Notes: a model not told the origin generated them from the letters alone. A stretch of DNA of 64,000 nt from UMGS1590 sp900552455 (GCA_963931105.1 OZ007004.1:930001-994000); one strand, 5' to 3'; positions 12,461-21,417 are shown, counted from the stretch's first letter. Made by a program: numbers and translations.

Positions 12461-13147
12461 GTGCATTCTAAATACTTTTTTGCCGCCGTGTTTTGCGCGC
12501 TGGTGCTTGCTGGCTGTGGCCACAGCGCAGCAGAGGAAACGTCTGCACCTGCCGAGCCTGCGCCGGTGATCAGCGTTGCCTGCGTTGGCGACAGCAACAC
12601 CGAAGGCTACGGCGCCACTGGTTATCCAAGCTTTCTCGCTGAGCGCCTCGGCGACGGCTACATTGTCGACAATTATGGCGTTAGCGGCACCACAGCCATG
12701 GACAGCGGCGATTATCCCTACAGCACCACCACCCATTACGATGCCAGCGTCGCGACAAAGCCCGACATCGTCGTGCTGATGTTTGGCACCAACGACACCA
12801 ATGGCGCCAGCTGGCGTGGTGTTGAGACGTTTTCTGCTGAGTATGACAAGCTCGTGCGTACCTATGTCGAGCTCGATAGCAAGCCGCGCGTCATCATCTG
12901 CACGCCGCCGGCGCCCCATCTCGAAGAACAGCACACCTGGCGAACTTATGGCGTGCAGCCTGCCGTTTACGACAGCATGAACGCCGCCATCGCCGAAACC
13001 GCCGAAGCTTACGATCTCACGCTGGTCGATATTTATGGCCTTACCAAAGATCATCCAGAATGGTTCCTGGACGACGGCATCCACCTCACAGACAAAGGCG
13101 CATCAGCCGTCGCCGATGCCGTGGCAGAGGCAGTATGGACAGATTGA
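12461..13147 (+). CDS. SGNH-hydrolase lipoprotein
   Basis: A 228-residue lipoprotein: signal peptide SKYFFAAVFCALVLAGC with lipobox LAGC, so the mature protein should be anchored outside the membrane. The SGNH/GDSL esterase blocks are visible: block I VACVGDSNTEGYG (nucleophile serine), the GTND block in VVLMFGTNDT, and the catalytic DxxH in DDGIHLTDKGA near the C-terminus. Members hydrolyse ester or acetyl groups on lipids and polysaccharides; the substrate is unknown. The GTG start at 12461 is chosen because AAAGGAGG is at 12445-12452 and it gives a clean signal peptide. It is driven from the 92-bp promoter repeats. Confidence 0.88.
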   Translation: MHSKYFFAAVFCALVLAGCGHSAAEETSAPAEPAPVISVACVGDSNTEGYGATGYPSFLAERLGDGYIVDNYGVSGTTAMDSGDYPYSTTTHYDASVATKPDIVVLMFGTNDTNGASWRGVETFSAEYDKLVRTYVELDSKPRVIICTPPAPHLEEQHTWRTYGVQPAVYDSMNAAIAETAEAYDLTLVDIYGLTKDHPEWFLDDGIHLTDKGASAVADAVAEAVWTD

Positions 13148-13151
13148 AAAC

Positions 13152-13190
13152 AATTCCCCCACTCTGCGCGCGGAGTGGGGGAATTAATAT
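13152..13190 (+). terminator. Hairpin after SGNH lipoprotein gene
   Basis: AATTCCCCCACTC and GAGTGGGGGAATT form a 13-base perfect stem, followed by a loose AT-rich tail instead of a clean T run. Confidence 0.7.
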
Positions 13191-13446
13191 TTTACGGAAT
13201 AAAAAATGAACATAAAATGAAGGAATTCCTAATTTTTTCTTAATTCGTCTTCACAATCATTGAAAGTGGTGGTGCAAAGGTGTAGGCTTTAATCAGATCG
13301 ATCGTTCAGTCGGCTGTGGTGGAAGGATTCGACGAGGATCTTCGCACTGCTCTGTGGGGCAGAAACTCGCCTGCGGGAATGCTCATTCGAAAACGGACGC
13401 TGCAGCCGCTGGAAGGAGGGGTCGGACTGTTGAAGAACGATGACGA
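13191..13446. other. Spacer before secreted-protein gene
   Basis: About 260 bases without a convincing gene. The frame of the next gene stays open through it, but the sequence lacks a start with a ribosome site before 13463. It presumably holds that gene's promoter, which I cannot place with confidence. Confidence 0.3.
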
Positions 13447-13462
13447 GAAAGGGGCGATTGGA

Positions 13463-14548
13463 ATGTTGAAATGGAGAGCATTATTGGTTGCTGTTGCGCT
13501 CAGTGTGTTTGTAGCTTGTCCTGCGATGACGGCGGACGCGAATGAATCGTCGGACACGGTTTTGGACAATGCGGTCCATGAAGGATTTGTGTCGGAAGAT
13601 GAAAATGTCAACGCAGCACTTGCTGTGGCGCAGCGGGTACATGATGCGTTTGTTGCTTCGTTTGAGGGCGATTTTGTTTTCCTGGATAAAAATGATTTCG
13701 CCAGCGATTATCTTTATCAGCAGGTAGAAGGGCGCAATGCCTGGTGCCGCCACAGCGCTGCTGGCTACGATATCACCGATAAAGAAAGCGCGTCCTATGT
13801 GGATGGCTACTATTTGGTGAACGATCACACGATGAAAGTCGTTATCTCTTATGCGATCCACTACAACCTCAACACCGGATCTGACAACGGCTGGCCGGAT
13901 TATACACAGCTCGTCAGCGCTGAGGGGATGGTTTTGACCAAGCAGGACGGCGTGTGGAAGGTGTCGCGGCTGATCGATAATATGTATCGCGCCAATGATG
14001 ATGCGATCAATGCATTTTACGAAAATCTTGAAAGCGCAGACACCGATGGCTCGGTGCCGAGCGCGGCACAGATTGTCAAAGATATGACATTCCAGGATTA
14101 TATTTCTCTCTGGGATGAAAATGTTGGTGACACACCACAGATCTACTGGGACGGCGTCGAACTCGAATTCCCTGATCAGCAGCCAGTCGTGCAGAACGGC
14201 GTTTCTCTGGCGCCATCGCGGCCAATCGTTGCCGCCATGCCTGGGGAATACACCGTGAATATTCTGCAGAGCGATCCGTGGTGGAAGATCAGCGTCGAGC
14301 CTGTGGGCACAGAGCCGGATTACTGGCTCACCTTCTCGCAGGGACACGACGGCCTCCTGCCATCCTACACCGTTGACTATGGCACAGCGGACAATTATGA
14401 CCCAGCCCAGCACAAAGAAGCGACGATGAACGTGCCAGTGCAGATCGTTGGCGATCGCCTGATGCTGCCAGTGCGCGCGCTGATCGAGCCGTTCGCCGAT
14501 GTGGTCTGGGATTGCGGCAGCAACATCATCTATATCATCAGCCGCTGA
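13463..14548 (+). CDS. Secreted protein with copper-amine-oxidase-N-like C-terminal stalk domain
   Basis: A 361-residue exported protein. From the ATG at 13463 it has a signal peptide (MLKWRALLVAVALSVFVAC...MTADA), an acidic central region of unknown fold, and a C-terminal segment MNVPVQIVGDRLMLPVRALIEPFADVVWD. That segment resembles the copper-amine-oxidase N-terminal-like repeat of many clostridial cell-surface proteins, a structural and not a catalytic domain. A longer frame begins at 13316 but would bury the signal peptide. It stands alone, with a terminator downstream. The function is unknown. Confidence 0.7.
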   Translation: MLKWRALLVAVALSVFVACPAMTADANESSDTVLDNAVHEGFVSEDENVNAALAVAQRVHDAFVASFEGDFVFLDKNDFASDYLYQQVEGRNAWCRHSAAGYDITDKESASYVDGYYLVNDHTMKVVISYAIHYNLNTGSDNGWPDYTQLVSAEGMVLTKQDGVWKVSRLIDNMYRANDDAINAFYENLESADTDGSVPSAAQIVKDMTFQDYISLWDENVGDTPQIYWDGVELEFPDQQPVVQNGVSLAPSRPIVAAMPGEYTVNILQSDPWWKISVEPVGTEPDYWLTFSQGHDGLLPSYTVDYGTADNYDPAQHKEATMNVPVQIVGDRLMLPVRALIEPFADVVWDCGSNIIYIISR

Positions 14549-14553
14549 TAGCG

Positions 14554-14587
14554 AAAAATGGAACCCCATGCAGGGTTCCATTTTTTG
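14554..14587. terminator. Bidirectional terminator
   Basis: AAAATGGAACCC and GGGTTCCATTTT form a strong stem with T runs on both strands, between convergent genes. Confidence 0.85.
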
Positions 14588-14670
14588 TGCAATCTTTTAT
14601 TTTAGACCATCGCGGCATCTTTTTCCAGCTTTTGGCACAAACGCTGCCTGGCTGGCTGCGAAATCTGCGC

Positions 14671-15162
14671 TCAGCTTTCGCGCGCCTGCACAAGCTCGAT
14701 CGCTTCTTTGCCGGTGATGCGTTCTGGTGTGAGCTTGAGGATGCAGAGCGCCGACCAATGGCGATGGATCTCTTCAGCGAGATGATCGTTTGATTCGTGG
14801 GGCGCGTATTTGCGGCCAAGCGCTTCGATCGCGGCGCGCTTTTCGTCGTCGTCCGTGATCTCTGACAGCTGGCCAAAACAGATCACGCTGCGGTAGTAGG
14901 TTGTGTATGCTTCTGGCACGATGTGGTCTTCTGCGACAACGCAAAAACTTGCGCGAGTGTCGCGGCGGGCGAGCTCCAGCTTCAGCCCTTCTCTGGCGCA
15001 GTGAAAATAGAGCGCGCCGTCTGTGTAGACGTAGCTCAGCGGCACAGCGTAGGGAAAATCGTCACCAGCAAGAGCGAGCACACCGTGGCTCTCCTGGGCG
15101 AGAATATCAGCGCAGGCTTCAGGCGCGAGCGCCTGGCGCTTGCGGAGCATATCGTGTGTCAT
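14671..15162 (-). CDS. Pyridoxamine 5'-phosphate oxidase-like flavin protein
   Basis: A 163-residue protein of the split-barrel flavin-binding family. Characteristic segments are HGVLALAGDDFPYAVPLSYVY, GALYFHCAREGLKLELARRD and SVICFGQLSEI. These match the HugZ/NimA-like subgroup that binds FMN, F420 or heme and reduces small molecules such as nitroimidazoles. The ATG at 15162 is chosen because AAAGGAGG is upstream and homologues begin with the MLRKRQA motif. It has its own divergent promoter. Substrate and cofactor are unknown. Confidence 0.85.
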   Translation of the reverse strand: MTHDMLRKRQALAPEACADILAQESHGVLALAGDDFPYAVPLSYVYTDGALYFHCAREGLKLELARRDTRASFCVVAEDHIVPEAYTTYYRSVICFGQLSEITDDDEKRAAIEALGRKYAPHESNDHLAEEIHRHWSALCILKLTPERITGKEAIELVQARES

Positions 15163-15195
15163 GGGGCGTGGCCTCCTTTGCGAGATAGTGCGTCC

Positions 15196-15225
15196 ACTAT
15201 AACAGGCGGTGCCCCACGCTGTCAA
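15196..15225 (-). promoter_or_regulatory. Promoter of the PNPOx-like gene
   Basis: On the minus strand, TTGACA (15225-15220) and TATAGT (15201-15196) are 18 bases apart, about 35 bases upstream of the start codon. Confidence 0.75.
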
Positions 15226-15235
15226 GGGCGATGTC

Positions 15236-15264
15236 TTGCGCAGCGTGGAATTTTGCGTTATAAT
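15236..15264 (+). promoter_or_regulatory. Promoter of the YczE-cytidylate kinase fusion
   Basis: TTGCGC (15236-15241) and TATAAT (15259-15264), 17 bases apart. It is divergent from the neighbouring minus-strand promoter. Confidence 0.75.
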
Positions 15265-15327
15265 GAAAACGTTGGCCTCAGTGGGGCCGATATTTTTTTC
15301 ATGTTTTCACAGAAAGGAGCGACGGTA

Positions 15328-16617
15328 GTGACCGCCAATAAATTAAAACGTTACATTCTGTTTTTCATCGGTGTCTTTATCAATTCGTTCGGCATCAGCG
15401 TCATCACCAAAGCCGATCTCGGCACCTCGCCGATCTCTTCCGTGCCGTATGTGCTGAGCCTCAATTTTCCGTTCAGCCTCGGCGAATTTACCATCGCCGT
15501 GAATATGCTCATGGTGCTTGCGCAGCTCCTCATCCTGCGGCGCAATTTCAAGCTTGAGCACGCGCTGCAGATCCCGATATGCGTCGTCTTTGGCTACGCC
15601 ATCGATCTCACCGGCATGTTTATAGAAAATGTGAGCCTGGATCTGTATATTGAAAAGATCCTTTTCCTGTTGGCAGGCTGCGTCATCCTCGGCTTTGGTG
15701 TGTATCTTGAGATGCTCGCCAACGTCGCCATGCTTCCCGGCGAATCCCTCGTGCGCGCCATCAGCACCACCTGGCACACCGATTTTGGCTACACCAAGAT
15801 CGCCAACGACGTCACCATGACCGTCATCGCCGTCATGCTTTCGTTCGTGTTTGCACACCGACTCAACGGCGTTCGCGAAGGCACCCTCGTCGCCGCTTTT
15901 CTCGTCGGCTATATCGCTCGGCTCTTTGGTCGCAAGATCCACATTTTCGACCGCACCATCGCCGAAGTCGAGAGCGACGTCGTTCCAACCTATGCAGAGA
16001 TGCAGCACGGCGGCTGGGTGATCTCCATCGGCCGTCAGTACGGCAGCGGCGGCCATGCCATTGGTCAATATCTCGCCCTCAAGCTCGGCTTTGATTTTTA
16101 CGACAAGGAGATCATCTCCGAGACCGCCGGCATCACCGGCTATTCCGAAGACTACATCCAGAAAAACGAGGAAAGCATGGGCAGCCACCTCATCCACGAT
16201 CTTTTCAATCAGATGTATGTCTATTCCAACAGCGACGACGCGCCGAAGGACGTCATCTTCGGCGCCCAGACAAAAGTCATCCGTGATCTCGCCGCTGGCG
16301 GCAACTGCGTCATCGTCGGCCGCTGCTCCGATTATATCCTGCGCGATTACGACCGCTGCGTTAGCCTCTTCCTGCACGCGCCCCTCGAGCGCCGCGTAGC
16401 GCGCATCATCCGCACAGAAAATATGGACGAAGCACAGGCCCGCGCCGCCATCGCCCGCACCGATCGCCGCCGCGCCGATAACTATGATTACTACACCAAC
16501 CAAACCTGGGGCTACTCCGACCACTACGACCTCTGTATCGACACCACCCTCGGTCGCGAATTCATCCTCGACGCCGTGCGCGAAGTGATGAAGCAGAAAG
16601 AAGCGGTGGAGGGGTGA
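15328..16617 (+). CDS. YczE/YitT-like membrane protein fused to cytidylate-kinase-like domain
   Basis: A 429-residue two-part protein. Residues 1-210 are a five- to six-helix membrane domain of the YczE/DUF6198 type (ILFFIGVFINSFGISVITKADLGTSP, GFGVYLEMLANVAMLPGE). Residues about 225-429 are a soluble cytidylate-kinase-like P-loop domain: VISIGRQYGSGGHAIG, then DFYDKEII, the VGRCSDYIL segment and the lid-like RTDRRRADNYDYYT. The second part matches the Cytidylate_kin2 group, in which the phosphorylated substrate is not established. GTG 15328 is preferred for its AAAGGAGC site; an ATG at 15301 is also in frame. Coupling of a transporter-like domain to a kinase suggests phosphorylation of an imported molecule, which is inference. 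Confidence 0.85.
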   Translation: MTANKLKRYILFFIGVFINSFGISVITKADLGTSPISSVPYVLSLNFPFSLGEFTIAVNMLMVLAQLLILRRNFKLEHALQIPICVVFGYAIDLTGMFIENVSLDLYIEKILFLLAGCVILGFGVYLEMLANVAMLPGESLVRAISTTWHTDFGYTKIANDVTMTVIAVMLSFVFAHRLNGVREGTLVAAFLVGYIARLFGRKIHIFDRTIAEVESDVVPTYAEMQHGGWVISIGRQYGSGGHAIGQYLALKLGFDFYDKEIISETAGITGYSEDYIQKNEESMGSHLIHDLFNQMYVYSNSDDAPKDVIFGAQTKVIRDLAAGGNCVIVGRCSDYILRDYDRCVSLFLHAPLERRVARIIRTENMDEAQARAAIARTDRRRADNYDYYTNQTWGYSDHYDLCIDTTLGREFILDAVREVMKQKEAVEG

Positions 16618-16627
16618 ATATTGAAGT

Positions 16628-16675
16628 AAACTGGAACACTGTTCAAAAAAGTAACAGTGTTCCAGTTTGGTTATA
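16628..16675 (+). terminator. Terminator of the fusion gene
   Basis: AAACTGGAACACTGTT (16628-16643) pairs perfectly with AACAGTGTTCCAGTTT (16653-16668), with a T-rich tail after a short spacer. It also marks the left edge of an AT-rich block. Confidence 0.85.
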
Positions 16676-16852
16676 TTTTTTTATTAGCTATTTTCGTGTT
16701 ATTATGTATAATAGAAAAAGTTTTCGCGGGACATGTTTTGGTTTTGCTTGTTGCTTTATGTTGTAAGTAGTGGTAAGCACATAGAAAAATTAGAGAGCAG
16801 GTAAGCTTCGGAGAAAAATACATTGAAGACATTAGTTCCGGGAGGAAGGGCC

Positions 16853-17773
16853 ATGACAATACGTCAACTTGAATACGTTTTAGAAATTGCTAGATGTAAT
16901 TCAATAAGTCTTGCAGCGAAAGAATTATTCATCTCACAGCAAGCCTTAAGTGAGTCGTTAAAACTTTTAGAAGATGAATTGCAGTTTACAATATTTGTGC
17001 GATCAAAAAAAGGCGTAAAGCTAACTACTGAGGGCAAATTGCTTTTGCAAGACATTGAAAAAATTATATCCTGTATTCGAAGCTGGGACAATCTAGCTAA
17101 AATGCAAAATGGTTTTAAACCTATAGTGATTTTTGTTCAAAATCTATTGCGTGATTTAATCATTATTGATGATTTAAAAGAAAGTATAGAAATGAGAGGG
17201 AAGTTTAAGATTCACTGGGAAACAAATAGTATTCCTCAGATAATGAAGAAATTATCATCTAATGAACCATGTATTGCTATTCTGAATTTTTCTCCACAAT
17301 CATATATTTATCCGAAAATTATGCATTTGAAAGCGCTTAATAAATGTTCTGTAAGATGTATTGTTCCGGAAGAAGATTCTAAAATGCAATTGATTTTCAG
17401 AAAGGACGATTTCATAAGTACGAAAGAAAAAATATCGTTAGATGATTTAAAAGGAAGAAGGGTAGTAGTTAACAAAGGCGTTGAAAAATCATTTGCGCTA
17501 ACTCAAATTGTTGCTGCATCTAACAATACGGCGATTATTTTACCGTCTTCGGTAAATGCAGTGGATTATATCTTGCAAAGGAAGAATTTTTTTACATGTC
17601 TACCGGATTACATTGCTCGACATAATATACATGTTATGAATGGAAGTGTTTGCAGCAGAAAAATCTTAGAGGAGATCGATCAGGGGAATAGATGTTGGCT
17701 TTTGAGCAATGAGAATACAGATGAAGAAATTGATATTATTGCAGATGAAATGGCTAAATATATATTGAACTAG
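16853..17773 (+). CDS. LysR-family transcriptional regulator
   Basis: A 306-residue LysR regulator: an N-terminal helix-turn-helix (IRQLEYVLEIARCNSISLAAKELFISQQALS, residues 3-33) and a C-terminal effector-binding domain weakly matching PBP2. The start ATG 16853 follows GGGAGGAAGGG. Base composition is much more AT-rich than the flanking genes, as for the two genes downstream, so the three probably arrived together. It probably controls the sulfotransferase/permease pair whose promoter lies just after its terminator. The effector may be an aryl or organosulfur compound, judged only from context. Confidence 0.9.
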   Translation: MTIRQLEYVLEIARCNSISLAAKELFISQQALSESLKLLEDELQFTIFVRSKKGVKLTTEGKLLLQDIEKIISCIRSWDNLAKMQNGFKPIVIFVQNLLRDLIIIDDLKESIEMRGKFKIHWETNSIPQIMKKLSSNEPCIAILNFSPQSYIYPKIMHLKALNKCSVRCIVPEEDSKMQLIFRKDDFISTKEKISLDDLKGRRVVVNKGVEKSFALTQIVAASNNTAIILPSSVNAVDYILQRKNFFTCLPDYIARHNIHVMNGSVCSRKILEEIDQGNRCWLLSNENTDEEIDIIADEMAKYILN

Positions 17774-17778
17774 TGAGA

Positions 17779-17808
17779 AACGTCAAGACGAATAGTCTTG
17801 ACGTTTTT
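17779..17808 (+). terminator. Terminator of lysR
   Basis: AACGTCAAGAC and GTCTTGACGTT form an 11-base stem followed by seven T residues. Confidence 0.9.
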
Positions 17809-17847
17809 TTACAATAAAAAACTTGTGAAACGCATCGAAGAGTTCTG

Positions 17848-17876
17848 TTGGACATATGGAATATAGTTAGTATAAT
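17848..17876 (+). promoter_or_regulatory. Promoter of sulfotransferase-permease operon
   Basis: TTGGAC (17848-17853) and TATAAT (17871-17876) with a 17-base spacer. Upstream sequence (17820-17847) is where a LysR site would be expected, but no clear palindrome is visible. Confidence 0.75.
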
Positions 17877-17919
17877 AAAAATATATAGTTAATCTTTATC
17901 AAAGGGAGTTGTTATATTT

Positions 17920-19347
17920 ATGGGAGTTCCAAGTGTTTATCCTACGGGAACAACGGTATATGATCCGGAAAAGTGTTGGAATGGTTATACTCTTATGCCA
18001 ATTAATGGTGTAGGGGCGGTCTTGATAGATATGAATGGCAATGTTGTTAAGGTGTGGAAAGATTTTCAAGGATTTCCAAATAAGCTTTTGCCCGGAGGTT
18101 ACTGCATGGGGAGTTTAGGCCTTAGAGATGCAGAGTTTGCTTATCAAGATCAAACAGATGTAACACAAGTGGATTGGGATGGAAATATTGTTTGGTCATT
18201 TAATCACAAAGAATATATTGAGGATGAAGGTAAAAAACCAGCGTGGATGGCTCGTCAACACCATGATTATCAACGTGAAGGGAATCCTGTTGGATATTAT
18301 GTTCCAGGTATGGAGTGCAAGACAGATACAGGTAATACATTAATTTTGTGCCATACAGATATATATAATAAGAGAATATCTGATAAGCGCTTATTGGATG
18401 ATTCTATTATAGAAGTAGACTGGGAAGGTAACATTATCTGGGAATGGAACGCAAATGAACATTTTAATGAATTGGGATTTTCAGAAGTAACAAAGAATGT
18501 ACTTTTTCGAAATCCGAATCAACAATTTGTTAAATCAGGGGAGTCGGGCGATTGGTTGCATATTAATTCCATGAGTGTTTTAGGGGAAAACAAATGGTAT
18601 GATCAAGGTGATGAGCGTTTTCATCCGGAAAACATTATTTGGGATGCGCGAGAGGCAAATATTCTGGCTATCGTAAGTAAGCAAACAGGGAAAATCGTTT
18701 GGCAACTGGGGCCGGATTATACAACAAATAAAGAATTGAGAAAAATTGGTCAAATAATAGGGCAGCATCATTGTCATATGATTCCAAAGGGTTTGCCTGG
18801 AGAGGGTAATATTTTACTTTTTGACAATGGCGGATGGGCCGGGTATGGAATGCCAAGTCGTACCTCTAAAGATGGGACAAAAGTTGATATTCGCGATCAT
18901 TCTAGAGTATTGGAGATTGATCCAGTTACTTTAAAACTGGTTTGGTCTTTTGTTGGTAGTGATATTGATGGAGATGTTGCTCGAAGAGTAAAAAATTCTA
19001 AGTTTTATAGTCCGCTTATCAGTTCGGCACAGAGACTTCCAAATGGCAATACGTTGATTACAGAGGGTTCTTTTGCTCGCTTATTAGAAGTAACCGCAGA
19101 GAAAGAACTTGTATGGGAATATCGAGCGCCTTTTGATGAGATCGCCCGTTCATCAATTTATCGGGCATATAGATATCCATATGAGTACATCCCGCAGCTT
19201 GATAAACCACAAGAAACCCCTATTAAGAGGCTTAACAATATGACTTTTCGTGTTCCTGGTGCTGCTGAAGGAAATATACAAAATGTTACCGAAGTAAAGG
19301 CTGCTTTTGGATACACATCGGAAATTGCAGCTTGTGTAACAGAATAA
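17920..19347 (+). CDS. Arylsulfotransferase (ASST)-like beta-propeller protein
   Basis: A 475-residue protein with repeated propeller-blade sequences: VLIDMNGNVVKVWKDF, TQVDWDGNIVWSF, IEVDWEGNIIWEW, KQTGKIVWQLGPD, LEIDPVTLKLVWSF and LEVTAEKELVWEY. These match the aryl-sulfate sulfotransferase family, which moves sulfate between phenolic compounds without PAPS. Candidate active-site histidines occur in ARQHHDY, WLHINSM and QHHCHMIPKG. The latter has the HHCHMIP pattern often seen around the transient sulfo-histidine, an assignment from memory. Unlike the secreted E. coli enzyme, there is no signal peptide, so it should be cytoplasmic. The permease gene follows after 20 bases. Confidence 0.8.
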   Translation: MGVPSVYPTGTTVYDPEKCWNGYTLMPINGVGAVLIDMNGNVVKVWKDFQGFPNKLLPGGYCMGSLGLRDAEFAYQDQTDVTQVDWDGNIVWSFNHKEYIEDEGKKPAWMARQHHDYQREGNPVGYYVPGMECKTDTGNTLILCHTDIYNKRISDKRLLDDSIIEVDWEGNIIWEWNANEHFNELGFSEVTKNVLFRNPNQQFVKSGESGDWLHINSMSVLGENKWYDQGDERFHPENIIWDAREANILAIVSKQTGKIVWQLGPDYTTNKELRKIGQIIGQHHCHMIPKGLPGEGNILLFDNGGWAGYGMPSRTSKDGTKVDIRDHSRVLEIDPVTLKLVWSFVGSDIDGDVARRVKNSKFYSPLISSAQRLPNGNTLITEGSFARLLEVTAEKELVWEYRAPFDEIARSSIYRAYRYPYEYIPQLDKPQETPIKRLNNMTFRVPGAAEGNIQNVTEVKAAFGYTSEIAACVTE

Positions 19348-19367
19348 GATTATAAGGAGGATTTGCT

Positions 19368-20753
19368 ATGTCAACAACAGCAAATGTATCAAGGTCGACA
19401 TTGGTTAAATATGCGATTAATGTTATTTTGCCATTAATCATTGTCTTAATTCCTTGCAACGATTCGTTTACATTTCAAATAAAATTGTTCCTTGCATCTA
19501 CTGTTTTTGCTATTTGCGCGTTTGCATTAGAAACAATGCCTTCAGCTGGCGTTGCTATTATGCTGATGGTGTTTTGGATATTTGCTGGGGTTTCTACTCC
19601 GGAAGTTGTTTTTTCTGTTTGGCAGCAATATTTGCCTTATGTAATCATTGGAGGATTTCTGCTAGCTAATGTTTTAAAAAGAACGGGGCTCTTATCCCGG
19701 GTTGTATATCAAATTGTTTCTAGAACAGCTGTAAGTTATAGAGGATTGTTGATTGGATTGGCAATTGCTTTGGGCTTAGTTACTCAACTGGTCTCTAGCC
19801 ATCCGGTATTATTTGCAACGATCGCTTACGGTATTTGTGTGGCTTTTGATTTTGGAACATCGAGAGCAAGTGCTGGCGTGATGTTTGTTGCGGCAGTCTC
19901 GGGGATGGTTGCAATTCAGTGCCGTTTTACAGCTCCGTTGATGTTGCTAGGTAACGCGCGATCAGCTGGGTTTGACGTTAATTTGCTGGGCTTTTTTGAA
20001 TCGTATTGGTATAATATCCCATTGATCATTTTTTGGATTGCATGTGTTGCTTTAGCGATTATTATGTTTAAGCCAGAAAAAGAGATTGAAGGAAAAGAAT
20101 ATTTTAAAGAGAAATTGGCTGAAATGGGGCCAATGTCCATTCAGGAGAAAAAAGCTGCTGTGATAGTTTGCGTGTATCTTCTTTATATCTTTACTCAAAA
20201 GATACATGGTTTATCTCTTGAATGGGGGATGGCGTTAATCCCTTGGCTGTTTATTCTTCCTGGTATAGGCTGTGCAGAAAAAGAAGACATTAGAAAAATG
20301 AATTTTGCTATGATTTTCTTTATTGTTGCCTGCATGGCGATTGGGACTGTGGCTACTTCTTTGGGATTGGGAAAAATTCTGACATCAGTTGTTACACCGT
20401 TGCTTGAAGGAAAAAGTGTTTATATGCTGTTTTTGGCTATGTGGTTCATTTTATTTATTTGCAATTTTGCTATGACACCATTAGCGATGGCGGCAGCATT
20501 TACAGTACCGTTTTTGTCGATTGCGCAAACATTTGGTGTAGATCCACTAGCAATATGCTATTTTATTAGAACGTCTTTCGACCAAGTCATCTTGCCTTAT
20601 GAATACGCAAATTATCTGATATTTTTCGGCTTTGGCGTGATCAGCATGAAAGACTTTATTAGATATATGGGCGTAAAAACTGTGATACACTTTATCATAT
20701 GTTTTGCATTGCTTATTCCATGGTGGATGTTTACTGGATTTTTATATACCTAA
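19368..20753 (+). CDS. DASS/SLC13-type anion permease
   Basis: A 461-residue integral membrane protein with about 11-12 hydrophobic helices. It has the divalent anion:sodium symporter look: an N-terminal PLIIVLIPCNDSF, helices with SSHPVLFATIAYGICVAFDFG, and a C-terminal CNFAMTPLAMAAAFTVPFL. This family imports dicarboxylates, sulfate or other anions. The pairing with a sulfotransferase suggests transport of an aryl sulfate or of sulfate itself, which is inference. It is AT-rich like its two upstream neighbours, with a GGAGG ribosome site. A strong terminator closes the operon. Confidence 0.82.
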   Translation: MSTTANVSRSTLVKYAINVILPLIIVLIPCNDSFTFQIKLFLASTVFAICAFALETMPSAGVAIMLMVFWIFAGVSTPEVVFSVWQQYLPYVIIGGFLLANVLKRTGLLSRVVYQIVSRTAVSYRGLLIGLAIALGLVTQLVSSHPVLFATIAYGICVAFDFGTSRASAGVMFVAAVSGMVAIQCRFTAPLMLLGNARSAGFDVNLLGFFESYWYNIPLIIFWIACVALAIIMFKPEKEIEGKEYFKEKLAEMGPMSIQEKKAAVIVCVYLLYIFTQKIHGLSLEWGMALIPWLFILPGIGCAEKEDIRKMNFAMIFFIVACMAIGTVATSLGLGKILTSVVTPLLEGKSVYMLFLAMWFILFICNFAMTPLAMAAAFTVPFLSIAQTFGVDPLAICYFIRTSFDQVILPYEYANYLIFFGFGVISMKDFIRYMGVKTVIHFIICFALLIPWWMFTGFLYT

Positions 20754-20768
20754 TAAAAGAACTAAAAC

Positions 20769-20805
20769 CAAACACCCCCTCGCCGTCCGGCGAGGGGGTG
20801 TTTGA
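20769..20805 (+). terminator. Terminator of AT-rich island operon
   Basis: CAAACACCCCCTCGCC and GGCGAGGGGGTGTTTG form a 16-base stem. Composition returns to GC-rich just beyond, so it marks the right edge of the AT-rich block. Confidence 0.85.
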
Positions 20806-20888
20806 TAAGGGGGTGTATGTATGTCAATGTTTGGCGGAAAAATCAATGCCTTTGTATGCTTGGTTTATCTGAGATGATCATGCGCCGA

Positions 20889-21308
20889 TCATTCGATGGC
20901 GATGGTGGAGCCGCTTGGAACGGCTTGCTTGTCAAATTTAGGAACGACGAGTTTCAGAATGCCGTCTTCATATTTGGCGCTGATATCGGTGGCTTTGATG
21001 TCGCCGACGTAGAAGCTTCGCTTGCAGGAGCCACTGTAGCGCTCCTGGCGGATGAGCTTGCCGTTGTCGTCTTTTTCGTTGGTTTCGGCGTTGCGCGCTG
21101 CGCTGATGGTGAGGGTGCCGTCTTTCAGGTCGACTTTGATGTCTTCCTTCTTAAAGCCTGGCAGATCCATATCGAGTTCATATGCGCCGTCGAGTTCGCG
21201 AACGTCGGTCTTCATCATCTGAGGGACGGTGTTGCGCATTGGACGCATCATAAAATCATCATTAAAGAAATCGTCAAATAAATCTTCACCAAAAATTCTA
21301 GGTAACAT
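20889..21308 (-). CDS. Small heat-shock protein Hsp20
   Basis: A 139-residue alpha-crystallin-type chaperone that holds unfolding proteins in the cytoplasm. The core domain runs from about residue 35 (TDVRELDGAYELDMDLPGFKK) through LTISAARN and the RSFYVGDI segment to the C-terminal beta strand GILKLVVPK. The family's usual C-terminal I-x-I motif appears as IAIE at the very end. A perfect CIRCE operator lies about 110 bases upstream, so HrcA control is expected. Confidence 0.95.
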   Translation of the reverse strand: MLPRIFGEDLFDDFFNDDFMMRPMRNTVPQMMKTDVRELDGAYELDMDLPGFKKEDIKVDLKDGTLTISAARNAETNEKDDNGKLIRQERYSGSCKRSFYVGDIKATDISAKYEDGILKLVVPKFDKQAVPSGSTIAIE

Positions 21309-21417
21309 AAGTCATTCCTCCATTTCTTTGAACATATTCATATTTGCTTATGCCCTATGGGGAGGAACCCCTTTCAGGTCCTTCTCTCTTGGTACAATTG
21401 TATGATAGCACGATTTA

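Noticed and set aside
14923..15300. N-terminal 126-codon extension of the membrane-kinase frame
   Set aside because: It runs antisense through the PNPOx-like gene and its promoter, and the real promoter for the fusion lies downstream of it.
15301..15327. Earlier start (ATG 15301) for the membrane-kinase fusion
   Set aside because: The AAAGGAGC ribosome site lies after it and at the correct distance from GTG 15328.
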